From contig NZ_QSNT01000010.1 in the NCBI RefSeq assembly GCF_009498525.1, positions 1 to 64,000 of the forward strand: DNA of 64,000 bases. The letters run 5' to 3'. Positions within the stretch are counted from its first letter, which is position 1; each line of letters begins with the position of its first letter. Shown here piece after piece: positions 10,211 to 18,191 of this stretch. Origin of the DNA: Rhizobium sp. ICMP 5592 (GTDB taxonomy: Bacteria; Pseudomonadota; Alphaproteobacteria; Rhizobiales; Rhizobiaceae). The notes beneath the pieces were generated by a model. It made no database searches. It was not told where the DNA came from and was given only the letters and a program-made list of their open reading frames with translations. The translations under genes were made by a program, and so were the position numbers.

Positions 10211-11704
10211 TCAATTCACCTGATGGGCCATGGCGGCGAGTAGGCTGGCCTCCGACAGATTTTGCCGTGGCAACTCCGCGACTGACATGCCGTCGCTCAA
10301 GACAATCACGCGGTCGGCTACCGCCAGCAGTTCTTCAATTTCGGAGGAGATCATCAGCACGCTGAGACCTTCGTCGGCGAGGCCGCGCAACAACTTGAGA
10401 ATTTCGGTCTTGGCGCCGATATCGATACCGCGTGTCGGCTCATCGATGATCAATACGCGTGGATTGGTACAGAGCCAGCGCGCGAGAAGCACTTTCTGCT
10501 GGTTGCCGCCGGACAATTCCTTGATTGCCTGCTCGGGCGAAGCGCATTTGATGCCGAGCGATTTGATGAAGCGGGAGACGATCTCGTCCTGGCGAGCCCG
10601 GTCGACGACACCGTTCTTCTTGAGCTTTGGCAGCAATGCGAGAGTCATATTGTCGCGAATGCTCATGTCAGGGATAATGCCATCGACTTTTCGGTCCTCT
10701 GACACGAGGCCGATACCATCGGCGATCGCCGCGGCCGGTTCGGAATAGTGTCTTGGCTGCCCATCGAACAGAAGGCTTCCGCGTTCGAGCTTGTCGACAC
10801 CGAAGAGTATGCGGGCGGTTTCGGTCCTGCCAGAGCCGAGCAAGCCGGCAAGTCCGGTGATTTCACCCTCGCGCAATGAAAGGTCGACCTCGCGGACGCG
10901 AACACCGTGCCCGCCATTGTTCAGCTGCAGCCGGATTGTCTTGTCGTTCCTCACCTCGATATCCCGGCCTATTGCTTCAAAGGCGGCAAGCTCGCGCCCG
11001 AGCATGTTCTGGACCAGATCCATCTTCGACATGTTGGCCAGGGGGCCAGCCGCTACCGTCTTGCCATCGCGCATGACGGTGACACGCTCGCAAAGGGCAT
11101 ACAGCTCATCCAGCCGATGGCCGATGAAACAGACGGCAAGGCCGCTTTTCTGCAACGTGCGAATGGTCTCGAAAAGCACCGCCACTTCACGCTCGTCAAG
11201 AGAAGACGTCGGCTCGTCCATGATCAACAGCTTGGCATCCTGCATCACGGCACGGGCGATTGCCACCATCTGGCGTGTGGCCGCACTGAAGCGCGACACG
11301 GGCATCTCGACATCGATATCGAGCTTGAACTGCTGAAGCACCTTACGCGCACCGTCGCGCATCGCTCTGCGGTCGAGAAACCCCATTTTGCGAGGTTCAC
11401 GGCAGAGATAGATGTTTTCGGCGACCGAGCGCTGAGGTGCCAGGTTGATTTCCTGATAAATGGTGGCGATCCCGCCCGCCTGGCTTTCGGCCGGGGACGA
11501 GAAGGAGACATCCTTGCCATCAAAGCGGATCGTACCCCCATCGCGCTGATAAGCCCCTGTAAGGATCTTGATCAATGTCGATTTGCCGGCGCCGTTCTGG
11601 CCGACAAGCGCCATGATCTCGCCTTCGCCGATCTCCAATGTGACGCCCTGCAAGGCCGACACACCGGCAAAGGATTTCATGATTCCCTGCATGGAGAGCA
11701 ACAT
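10211..11704 (-). CDS. Sugar ABC transporter ATP-binding protein (RbsA/YtfR type)
   Basis: This 497-residue protein contains two fused ATPase domains. The first has Walker A GQNGAGKST (about 35-43), a degenerate signature (FSAATRQM) and LLIMDEPTSSLD. The second has the reduced P-loop GLLGSGRTE and a full LSGGNQQKVLLARW signature with VLIIDEPTRGID. This asymmetry is normal for CUT2 ATPases, where composite sites differ. The gene lies between the binding protein and the permeases, separated from the binding-protein gene by a 117-base spacer holding a strong hairpin. Confidence 0.95.
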   Translation of the reverse strand: MLLSMQGIMKSFAGVSALQGVTLEIGEGEIMALVGQNGAGKSTLIKILTGAYQRDGGTIRFDGKDVSFSSPAESQAGGIATIYQEINLAPQRSVAENIYLCREPRKMGFLDRRAMRDGARKVLQQFKLDIDVEMPVSRFSAATRQMVAIARAVMQDAKLLIMDEPTSSLDEREVAVLFETIRTLQKSGLAVCFIGHRLDELYALCERVTVMRDGKTVAAGPLANMSKMDLVQNMLGRELAAFEAIGRDIEVRNDKTIRLQLNNGGHGVRVREVDLSLREGEITGLAGLLGSGRTETARILFGVDKLERGSLLFDGQPRHYSEPAAAIADGIGLVSEDRKVDGIIPDMSIRDNMTLALLPKLKKNGVVDRARQDEIVSRFIKSLGIKCASPEQAIKELSGGNQQKVLLARWLCTNPRVLIIDEPTRGIDIGAKTEILKLLRGLADEGLSVLMISSEIEELLAVADRVIVLSDGMSVAELPRQNLSEASLLAAMAHQVN

Positions 11705-11737
11705 GCTTGTCCATCCTTATGCATACTGGCTGAAGAG

Positions 11738-11768
11738 CCCGGCCGGAAGGACTAACCTTCCGGCCGGG
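11738..11768 (-). promoter_or_regulatory. Intercistronic hairpin behind the binding-protein gene
   Basis: The arms CCCGGCCGGAAGG and CCTTCCGGCCGGG form a perfect 13-bp stem with a 5-base loop. There is no T-tract, so it is more likely an mRNA-stabilising or partially terminating element that keeps the binding protein more abundant than the membrane components. Such hairpins are common at this position in sugar ABC operons. Confidence 0.75.
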
Positions 11769-11821
11769 GGCCGAAGCAAGCATCGAGACGCTCGGTCTCG
11801 ATGCCCAACCCTGGGAGGTAT

Positions 11822-12799
11822 TCAGTATGCTCCGGCCAATTCGTCCTTGGCGTTGGTGCCATCATAGAATTTGTCAATGTTCTTGACCCAGGGCTCGATC
11901 GTCTCGCCCTTGGCGTAACGTGCCATGGTCTCGAAGGCCTTCGGTCCAAAGCGCGGATTGCATTCTATGACGGCGCCGATCTTGCCTTCTGCAACGAGCC
12001 CGACAGCTTCCTTGCCGCCGTCGATCGACAGCACGAGAATATCCTTGCCTGGAACCTTACCGGCTGCCTCGATCGCCGAGATCGCGCCAATCGCCATTTC
12101 GTCGTTATGAGCATAGATGATGTCGGCATCCGGGTGGGCCTGCAGCAGGGCTTCTGCGACCTGACGGCCTTTGTCGCGGGCGAAATCGCCGGATTGCGAG
12201 GCGACGATTTCGAAGCCGCCTGCCGCCTTGATGGTTTCGTCAAAGCCTTTCTTACGATCATTAGCCGGCGAAGATCCTGTCGTTCCCTCCAGCTCGATGA
12301 TCTTCTTCTTGCCGTTGGCATTCTTTGCCAGCCATTCGGCGATGCGCTTGCCTTCGTCGACGAAATCCGAGCCGATAAAGGTCACATAGTCCTTGCCGGG
12401 CTTGGCAAGTGATGGGTCGACATTGCGATCAAGCAGAATGATCGGGATGCCCGCCTTCTTGGCAGCCATGATGGCCGGGATCAGCGGCTTTTCTTCGCGC
12501 GGCGCAAGGAAGATGATATCGACGCCCTGTGCGATCATCGAATTGACGTCGGCCACCTGCTTGGCGGCGGAGCTGGCAGCGTCGGTATAGACCAGCTGAT
12601 AGCCGAGCTTTTTGGCCTCGTCCTGCATGCTTTTGGTCTCGGCGATACGCCAGGGATTGTTTGATTCGGTTTGTGCGAAACCGACCTTGTATGTGTCTTT
12701 CTTCGCGAGCGGCGGCGGCGCGGCGAAAGCTATTGTGCTCACGAGGGCAACTGCCGAAGCGGCTACCGAGGTTATCAAAAGACTGCGGCGGGTAATCAT
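11822..12799 (-). CDS. Periplasmic sugar-binding protein (YtfQ/RbsB type)
   Basis: This 325-residue exported binding protein delivers the substrate to the two permeases. It starts with a signal peptide, ITRRSLLITSVAASAV running to AFAAPPPLA. The mature part has the YtfQ-like sequence VGFAQTESNNPWRIAETKSMQDEA and IELEGTTGSSPANDRKKGF, so galactofuranose, other furanoses or pentose-like ligands are candidates. I chose the ATG preceded by GGAGGAG. It is the first gene of the minus-strand operon, facing the LacI gene. Confidence 0.92.
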   Translation of the reverse strand: MITRRSLLITSVAASAVALVSTIAFAAPPPLAKKDTYKVGFAQTESNNPWRIAETKSMQDEAKKLGYQLVYTDAASSAAKQVADVNSMIAQGVDIIFLAPREEKPLIPAIMAAKKAGIPIILLDRNVDPSLAKPGKDYVTFIGSDFVDEGKRIAEWLAKNANGKKKIIELEGTTGSSPANDRKKGFDETIKAAGGFEIVASQSGDFARDKGRQVAEALLQAHPDADIIYAHNDEMAIGAISAIEAAGKVPGKDILVLSIDGGKEAVGLVAEGKIGAVIECNPRFGPKAFETMARYAKGETIEPWVKNIDKFYDGTNAKDELAGAY

Positions 12800-12870
12800 G
12801 ATTGCGTTCTCCTCCAAGAAAGCTGCGCGGTTCGCGCCTCGGCTTGTTGCCGATGGCGCACTCTTGCGGT

Positions 12871-12902
12871 ATTAGTAATTGAAAGTCAATAATTAGTAAT
12901 TT
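12871..12902. promoter_or_regulatory. AT-rich direct repeat in the divergent promoter region
   Basis: ATTAGTAATT occurs at 12871-12880 and again at 12892-12901, a 21-base period or two helical turns. It lies between the binding-protein gene and the LacI gene, so it could carry the promoter and operator. It has no clear CG-centred LacI palindrome. Confidence 0.35.
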
Positions 12903-12922
12903 CGATTTGTAATTAATTTGCG

Positions 12923-14098
12923 ATGCGCATTGCAGGGACATATCTTGACAGGGATGGCGGGCAGCCCGTAATTCGCAAACTCACTCGGATGGAAAAATTG
13001 GCAAAAGCTGACAACCCAAACGATCTCATCTCCGCCTCACCCAACCGGCGCAAGAGCAGCCGCAGTGACGGGCGTGTCACGATGACCGATGTCGCTCTCG
13101 AGGCTGGCGTTTCGCAGACCACGGTCTCCTTCGTGCTCGGACAGACCGCCGGCAGCAAATTGCCGCAGGCGACCCGCGAGCGTGTCATCGAGGCGGCGCG
13201 CAGGCTTGGATACAGCTTGCCAGATCATTCCCCTGTGCGGCTCTCGGTTGCGCCCACTGTGTCCGGAACCATCGGTTTCATGGTTGATCAGCTGGCGACC
13301 ACGCACGATGCCGTGGTCGCCATAGAAGGCGCACGACAGGCCTCCCTGAATGGTGGCAACATCCTGTTGGTGGCGCAGATGCCCGGAGATCCGGAGACAG
13401 AAGCGCGCACGATCGAGGCGTTGACTAAGGCAGACATTTCCGCCCTGATTTATATGGCTATCTTCACCCGAGAGTTGGTCGCACCCGCCTATCTCTATGA
13501 ACTCAAAATTCCGGTTGTCCTTCTCAATTGCCATACGTGCGACTACCGTTTCCCATCGGTCGTTCCGAGCGAGATCGCTGGCGGACAGAACGCGACACTC
13601 CACCTGATCGAACATGGACATCGGCGCATCGCAACGATCACCGGCGAACCTTGGCAGGAGGCAACCCAGGACCGGCTCCGTGGATATCGACGAGCGCTCG
13701 CGACGGGCGATATCCCTTTTGATCCACACCTTGTTGTCGAGGGCGACTGGTCGACCAGTAGTGGTTATGAAGCGACCAAGAAGCTATTGCGGCTCAAGGA
13801 ACTGCCAACAGCCATCTTTTGCCAGAACGACAGAATGGCGATCGGCTGTTACGAAGCATTGAAGGAATTCGGCCTCGATATCCCGCAGGAAATGTCCGTG
13901 GTCGGTTATGACGACGAAGAGGTCGCACGTCACCTCCATCCTCCCTTGACCACATCGGTCCTGCCGCACCGGGCGATGGGAGAATGGGCGATCGAGCGCC
14001 TCGGGATGCCGTTCACGCCGCAAGGCAACCGCTTCCCCATCACAAAGCTCGAGTGCCCGCTGGTGCTTCGAGGTTCAGTTGCTGCACCTGCGCGTTGA
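12923..14098 (+). CDS. LacI-family transcriptional repressor
   Basis: The LacI helix-turn-helix VTMTDVALEAGVSQTTVSFVLGQ is followed by a hinge and a periplasmic-binding-protein-like effector domain (SVVGYDDEEVARHLHPPLTT near the end). Divergent from the sugar transporter operon, it is the obvious local repressor. The start is uncertain. The first ATG gives 391 residues with an unusually long pre-HTH tail of about 50 residues. ATGs at 12989 and 13082 are alternatives, and none has a good ribosome site. Confidence 0.9.
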   Translation: MRIAGTYLDRDGGQPVIRKLTRMEKLAKADNPNDLISASPNRRKSSRSDGRVTMTDVALEAGVSQTTVSFVLGQTAGSKLPQATRERVIEAARRLGYSLPDHSPVRLSVAPTVSGTIGFMVDQLATTHDAVVAIEGARQASLNGGNILLVAQMPGDPETEARTIEALTKADISALIYMAIFTRELVAPAYLYELKIPVVLLNCHTCDYRFPSVVPSEIAGGQNATLHLIEHGHRRIATITGEPWQEATQDRLRGYRRALATGDIPFDPHLVVEGDWSTSSGYEATKKLLRLKELPTAIFCQNDRMAIGCYEALKEFGLDIPQEMSVVGYDDEEVARHLHPPLTTSVLPHRAMGEWAIERLGMPFTPQGNRFPITKLECPLVLRGSVAAPAR

Positions 14099-14289
14099 CA
14101 TCGCCGAGGACCAATTGACCACCCACGGCGGCGAACTGCGGCCCCGGCTTCTCCCTTAGGGGCCTTCCCGGATGCGATGGCCGGGGGGAGGTAATCTGCT
14201 TCGACTTATTCAACCGCGTCTCACAAAAGCCTGCTGCTCTTGCTGCGCCACTTCGGCGGCCGCATCGTCGAGAAAGTACAGGTCTCTTC

Positions 14290-14546
14290 GTTCAGTCAGA
14301 CCGATATGGCAGCTCTGCGCGGGAAATGGCATTTCACCCGGTGGCCTCATTCTGAAAACGAGATTGTAGGGCACACGCGACAGCTTCTCGCTCGATATCA
14401 ACAAGAGGCGGTCTGTCACCGACATTGCTTTAAGCTGGGGGTTCAATGACATCAGCTATTTCAACAGGGCATTTAGGACGACCTACGGAATGACACGAGG
14501 CAGATGCGCCATTCGCATCAATGAAAGGCCCGGCCCTTGGCCATGA
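14290..14546 (+). pseudogene. AraC-family regulator remnant, DNA-binding domain
   Basis: Within the 500-base gap between two genes, one frame reads SVTDIALSWGFNDISYFNRAFRTTYGMTRG and ends at a stop at 14544-14546. This is the second helix-turn-helix of an AraC protein. Just upstream, in a different frame, PIWQLCAGNGISPGGLILKTRL resembles the first helix-turn-helix. No start, sensing domain or continuous frame remains, so the gene is broken by at least one frameshift. Nothing else is recognised in 14099-14598; a CCTTCCCGG/CCGGGGGGAGG repeat near 14163-14191 has no T-tract. Confidence 0.7.
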
Positions 14547-14598
14547 CGACACTTGTATCCAATCTGCATGCGCTGAGCGTGCTCCATGATGTTGGCCG

Positions 14599-15405
14599 CT
14601 AACTCCCCAGTTCGACTGATCTTCGTCTTGCGGCTTGCACTGCCACCCCAATGAGGTGACGGAGACCCTTACCATCCTCCATCAGGACATCCAAAGCCGC
14701 CGCAGTTGTGCCATTCGGGCTTGTCACCTGCTCCCGCAACGTTGCCGGTGGTTCGGTGGCCTCGATAGCCAGCTTGGCCGAGCCGAACACCGTCTGCTTG
14801 GCGAGCAGGAGAGCAAGCTCCTCATCCAGCCCGGCCTCAATACCGGCCTGACACAGCGCCTCGATGAAATGAAATACATAGGCTGGTCCGGAGCCTGAGA
14901 CAGCGGTGACCGTATCCATCAAGGCCTCGTCATCGACAAAGGCGACGCGGCCGATCGAGGACAGCAATTCTTCCGCCAAAGCGCGCTGACCGGATGTCGT
15001 TTCAGTGCTTGGGCAGCATACGATCATGGCCTCGGCGATGGCTGCAGGTGTATTCGGCATACAGCGGATAATGGCGGCAGGGCGCCTGGCGCGCGATGCC
15101 ATCTTCCCAATTCCGATGCCGGCAGCGACCGAAATGAAGAAGCCGCTATCTGCCAAAAGAGCGGAGTATCGCTCGACAACATCGCCGACCACCTGCGGCT
15201 TAGTCGCGATCACTGCCACATCGGCTTGGAACGCGACAGGCAAGTCATCTGCGGATGCATAGGTTCTGGCGCCAGTTTCCGCCGCTCTGGCTCGCAATGC
15301 GGCATTAGGCTCGACGACCGCGAGATGATGATGCTCAAACCTGCTCCACATTCTCAGCATGGCGAAGCCCATATTTCCGGCTCCGATTAGGACGACGTGC
15401 GCCAT
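14599..15405 (-). CDS. proC: Pyrroline-5-carboxylate reductase
   Basis: This 268-residue NAD(P)H enzyme reduces 1-pyrroline-5-carboxylate to L-proline. The cofactor motif GAGNMG is at residues 8-13, MPNTPA near 116, the signature AVSGSGPAYVF near 170, and REQVTSPNGTTAAAL near 226 (usually SPGGTT). The length is normal. It is the last gene of a GMC-ETF-DpkA-like operon, one base behind its neighbour, so it is probably a second, catabolic or specialised ProC. It may also act on related cyclic imines. Confidence 0.93.
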   Translation of the reverse strand: MAHVVLIGAGNMGFAMLRMWSRFEHHHLAVVEPNAALRARAAETGARTYASADDLPVAFQADVAVIATKPQVVGDVVERYSALLADSGFFISVAAGIGIGKMASRARRPAAIIRCMPNTPAAIAEAMIVCCPSTETTSGQRALAEELLSSIGRVAFVDDEALMDTVTAVSGSGPAYVFHFIEALCQAGIEAGLDEELALLLAKQTVFGSAKLAIEATEPPATLREQVTSPNGTTAAALDVLMEDGKGLRHLIGVAVQAARRRSVELGS

Positions 15406-15406
15406 T

Positions 15407-16429
15407 TTATTTCCTCTGATCAGATGGGTTCGCGAGCTCCAACAGAGCCAGCCACTGCTTCTCGTCTACGGGCACGGATCCATTCGCCTCCGACCGAGCC
15501 TTGATGCGCCGGTCACCTGGAATGCGTTTCTGGCCGGCGACGCTTAATGCTTCGATGAGGGTTTCCACGCGCTCGGCCAGGGGCGGCAATCCCTTCGCCC
15601 CCGTTCGCGGATCGATCAGGATAATCGTTTCGCCTGTTCGCGCGCTCCTTGCCGCAGGCGTTTCCGACCAATCGACTTCATGAGAAAAATCCGCGCCGAC
15701 GAGCGCCGCGCAGAGAATTTCCACCATCAGTGCGATCGATGCGCCTTTGTGCCCACCAAAGGTCGACAATGCGCCGCCGTTCAAAATGGCGTGCGGGCTA
15801 TTGGTCGGGACACCCCTCTTATCGATACCACTTGCCTCGGGCAGCAACCGCCCTTCCCTTGCGGCGACCTGCACGTCGCCATGAGACATGGTGGAGGAGG
15901 CCTGATCGAACACCAGCGGCGGCCCCTCCGCGCGTGGTGCGGCGAACGCCATCGGATTGGTGCCATAGACGCCGGCCTTGCCACCGGGGGGTGCCACGAC
16001 CGCAATGCTGTTAACGACCGCCAATGCGACAAAGCCACGATCAGCCAAATCTTCGACATCGAGATAGAGAGCGCCGAGATGATGGGAGTTGCGAATGGCG
16101 AGGATCGCAATTCCGTTCTCTGTGGCCTTTTGCACCAGCCTCTCCCTGGCATCGGCCAAGGCAATCTGTGCGAAACCGTTGTCGGCATCGGCTCTGATGA
16201 AACCCGGCGCCACGTCAACGACCTTGGGAAACGGGCCGCCATTGGCGTAACCGCTTTTGATCGCAGCGAGATAATCCTTGATCCGAAACAGACCATGGCT
16301 CTCGCTGCCATCCTGCTGCGCGGTTGCGCAGTTGCGCGCCAATATGCCGGCTGATCGGACGGAATAGCCATGCTTCGTCAGGATGACTTCAAGTGTCTCG
16401 ACGACGGTTTCAAACGGCTGGCGGTACAT
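15407..16429 (-). CDS. Ldh/YbiC-family reductase, DpkA-like (1-piperideine/1-pyrroline-2-carboxylate reductase type)
   Basis: This 340-residue protein belongs to the malate/L-sulfolactate dehydrogenase fold. RNSHHLGALYLDVEDLADRGFVAL, APPGGKAGVYGTNPMAFAAPR and FGGHKGASIALMVEIL match the DpkA branch that reduces 1-piperideine-2-carboxylate and 1-pyrroline-2-carboxylate to L-pipecolate and L-proline. Sitting next to proC, it points to cyclic imino-acid metabolism. The family also contains malate and ureidoglycolate enzymes, so the substrate is not certain. Confidence 0.85.
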   Translation of the reverse strand: MYRQPFETVVETLEVILTKHGYSVRSAGILARNCATAQQDGSESHGLFRIKDYLAAIKSGYANGGPFPKVVDVAPGFIRADADNGFAQIALADARERLVQKATENGIAILAIRNSHHLGALYLDVEDLADRGFVALAVVNSIAVVAPPGGKAGVYGTNPMAFAAPRAEGPPLVFDQASSTMSHGDVQVAAREGRLLPEASGIDKRGVPTNSPHAILNGGALSTFGGHKGASIALMVEILCAALVGADFSHEVDWSETPAARSARTGETIILIDPRTGAKGLPPLAERVETLIEALSVAGQKRIPGDRRIKARSEANGSVPVDEKQWLALLELANPSDQRK

Positions 16430-16435
16430 TGTTGG

Positions 16436-17365
16436 TCAGAGCGCCTTTTCGAGTTCGGGGAGTGCCTCGAATAGATCGGCGACGAGGCCATAGTCGGCGA
16501 TCTGGAAGATCGGGGCCTCTTCGTCCTTGTTGATGGCGACGATGACCTTGCTGTCCTTCATGCCGGCCAGATGCTGGATGGCGCCGGAAATGCCGACCGC
16601 GATATAGAGCTGCGGTGCAACCACCTTGCCGGTCTGACCAACCTGCCAGTCGTTCGGCGCGTAGCCGGCATCCACCGCTGCGCGCGATGCGCCGACGGCG
16701 GCACCGAGCTTGTCGGCGACGGGAAGGATGACCTCGCGGAACTTCTCCGCCGAGCCCAGCGCGCGGCCACCGGAAATGATGATCTTCGCCGACGTCAGTT
16801 CCGGACGTTCGGAAGCAGCGATCTCCTCCGACAGGACGCGCGAAAGCCCCTTGTCGCCGGTAGCCGAGACGATCTCAATCGGAGCCGCGCCGCTCGCTGG
16901 TGCCGCGGCAAAAGCCGCCGTGCGGACGGTAATGACCTTTTTCGCATCACTCGACTGCACCGTCTGAATGGCGTTGCCGGCATAGATCGGACGCTTGAAG
17001 GTGTCGGGCGAGACCACGTCGGTGATCTCCGAGATCTGGGCAACGTCGAGCAGCGCTGCCACGCGCGGCAATACGCTCTTGGCAACCGAGGTCGCGGCTC
17101 CGATAATCACATCATAGGAGCCGGCAAGCGATACGATGAGGTCGGCCAGTGGTTCGGAGAGTTGCCGGGCATAGGATGCATCCTCAGCCTGGAGCACCTT
17201 ACCAACGCCCGCGAGCGTCGAAGCCGCTTTCGCAACGGCGCCTGTGCCTGAACCCGCCACCAGCACATGGATATCGCCGCCGATCCTGGTCGCCGCCGTG
17301 AGCACCTTGGCTGTTTGATCCGAGAGAACCGCATTATTGTGGTCGGCCAGCAAGAGAATGGTCAT
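16436..17365 (-). CDS. etfA: Electron transfer flavoprotein alpha subunit
   Basis: This 309-residue FAD-binding ETF subunit has the conserved C-terminal part ISGGRALGSAEKF, GQTGKVVAPQLYIAVGISGAIQHLAGM and IVAINKDEEAPIFQIADYGLVAD, all group I ETF hallmarks. With EtfB it accepts electrons from flavin dehydrogenases and passes them to ETF:quinone oxidoreductase. Rhizobia normally have a housekeeping pair elsewhere, so this copy is likely dedicated to the local dehydrogenases. AGGAGAC precedes the ATG. Confidence 0.95.
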   Translation of the reverse strand: MTILLLADHNNAVLSDQTAKVLTAATRIGGDIHVLVAGSGTGAVAKAASTLAGVGKVLQAEDASYARQLSEPLADLIVSLAGSYDVIIGAATSVAKSVLPRVAALLDVAQISEITDVVSPDTFKRPIYAGNAIQTVQSSDAKKVITVRTAAFAAAPASGAAPIEIVSATGDKGLSRVLSEEIAASERPELTSAKIIISGGRALGSAEKFREVILPVADKLGAAVGASRAAVDAGYAPNDWQVGQTGKVVAPQLYIAVGISGAIQHLAGMKDSKVIVAINKDEEAPIFQIADYGLVADLFEALPELEKAL

Positions 17366-17396
17366 GATATCGTCTCCTTGTCTCTTCGCGCCGCTC

Positions 17397-18146
17397 TTAG
17401 AGCGCGCCCGCTTCCGTTTTGAGTTTGTCGACCAGCTCGCTCACGGACGTTACTTTCACGCCCGCCTTGCGACCGGCCGGCTCTTCGGTCTTGAGAACCC
17501 GCAGGCGCTGGGCAATTTCGATGCCGAGATCAGCCGGCGTCTTTTTGTCGAGCGGCTTCTTCTTGGCCTTCATGATGTTCGGCAGCGAGGCGTAGCGCGG
17601 TTCGTTGAGGCGAAGGTCGGTGGTGATCACGGCGGGTATGGTCACGTCGATCGTTTGCAGGCCGCCATCCACCTCACGCGTGACCGCGATACTTCCGTCG
17701 CCGATCACGATTTTTGACGCAAATGTCGCCTGCGACCATCCCAGCAGCGCCGAAAGCATCTGGCCCGTCTGATTGCTGTCGTCGTCGATTGCCTGCTTGC
17801 CGAGAATGATAAGGTCGAAAGCCTCCTGCTGAGCGACCGCCTTCAGCAGCTTGGCCACCGTCAGCGGCTCGACAACTTCGTCGGTCTCGATGAGGAGACC
17901 CCGATCCACACCCATGGCAAGCGCCGTGCGCAGCGTATCCTCAGCTTTGGAAGGGCCGATGGAAACCACAACGACCTCGGAAGCCTTGCCGGCTTCCTTC
18001 AGGCGCAGCGCTTCCTCCACCGCGATCTCGTCGAACGGATTCATCGACATCTTCACATTCGCAAGCTCAACGCCAGTCCCATCCGGCTTCACGCGGATCT
18101 TGACGTTGTAGTCGACGACACGCTTAACAGGCACGAGTATTTTCAT
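17397..18146 (-). CDS. etfB: Electron transfer flavoprotein beta subunit
   Basis: This 249-residue AMP-binding partner of EtfA begins with MKILVPVKRVVDYNVKIRVKPDG. It has the VVVSIGP strand, the GKQAIDDDSNQTGQMLSALL motif and the conserved DLRLNEPRYASLPNIMKAKKKP recognition loop near residue 195, which contacts acyl-CoA or other dehydrogenases. It is 31 bases upstream of etfA and 45 bases behind the GMC gene, so all belong to one operon. Confidence 0.95.
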   Translation of the reverse strand: MKILVPVKRVVDYNVKIRVKPDGTGVELANVKMSMNPFDEIAVEEALRLKEAGKASEVVVVSIGPSKAEDTLRTALAMGVDRGLLIETDEVVEPLTVAKLLKAVAQQEAFDLIILGKQAIDDDSNQTGQMLSALLGWSQATFASKIVIGDGSIAVTREVDGGLQTIDVTIPAVITTDLRLNEPRYASLPNIMKAKKKPLDKKTPADLGIEIAQRLRVLKTEEPAGRKAGVKVTSVSELVDKLKTEAGAL

Positions 18147-18191
18147 GGAACAACGTCCTCTGTCTTTCCGGGTTTCGTAAAGGCCGGCCGA

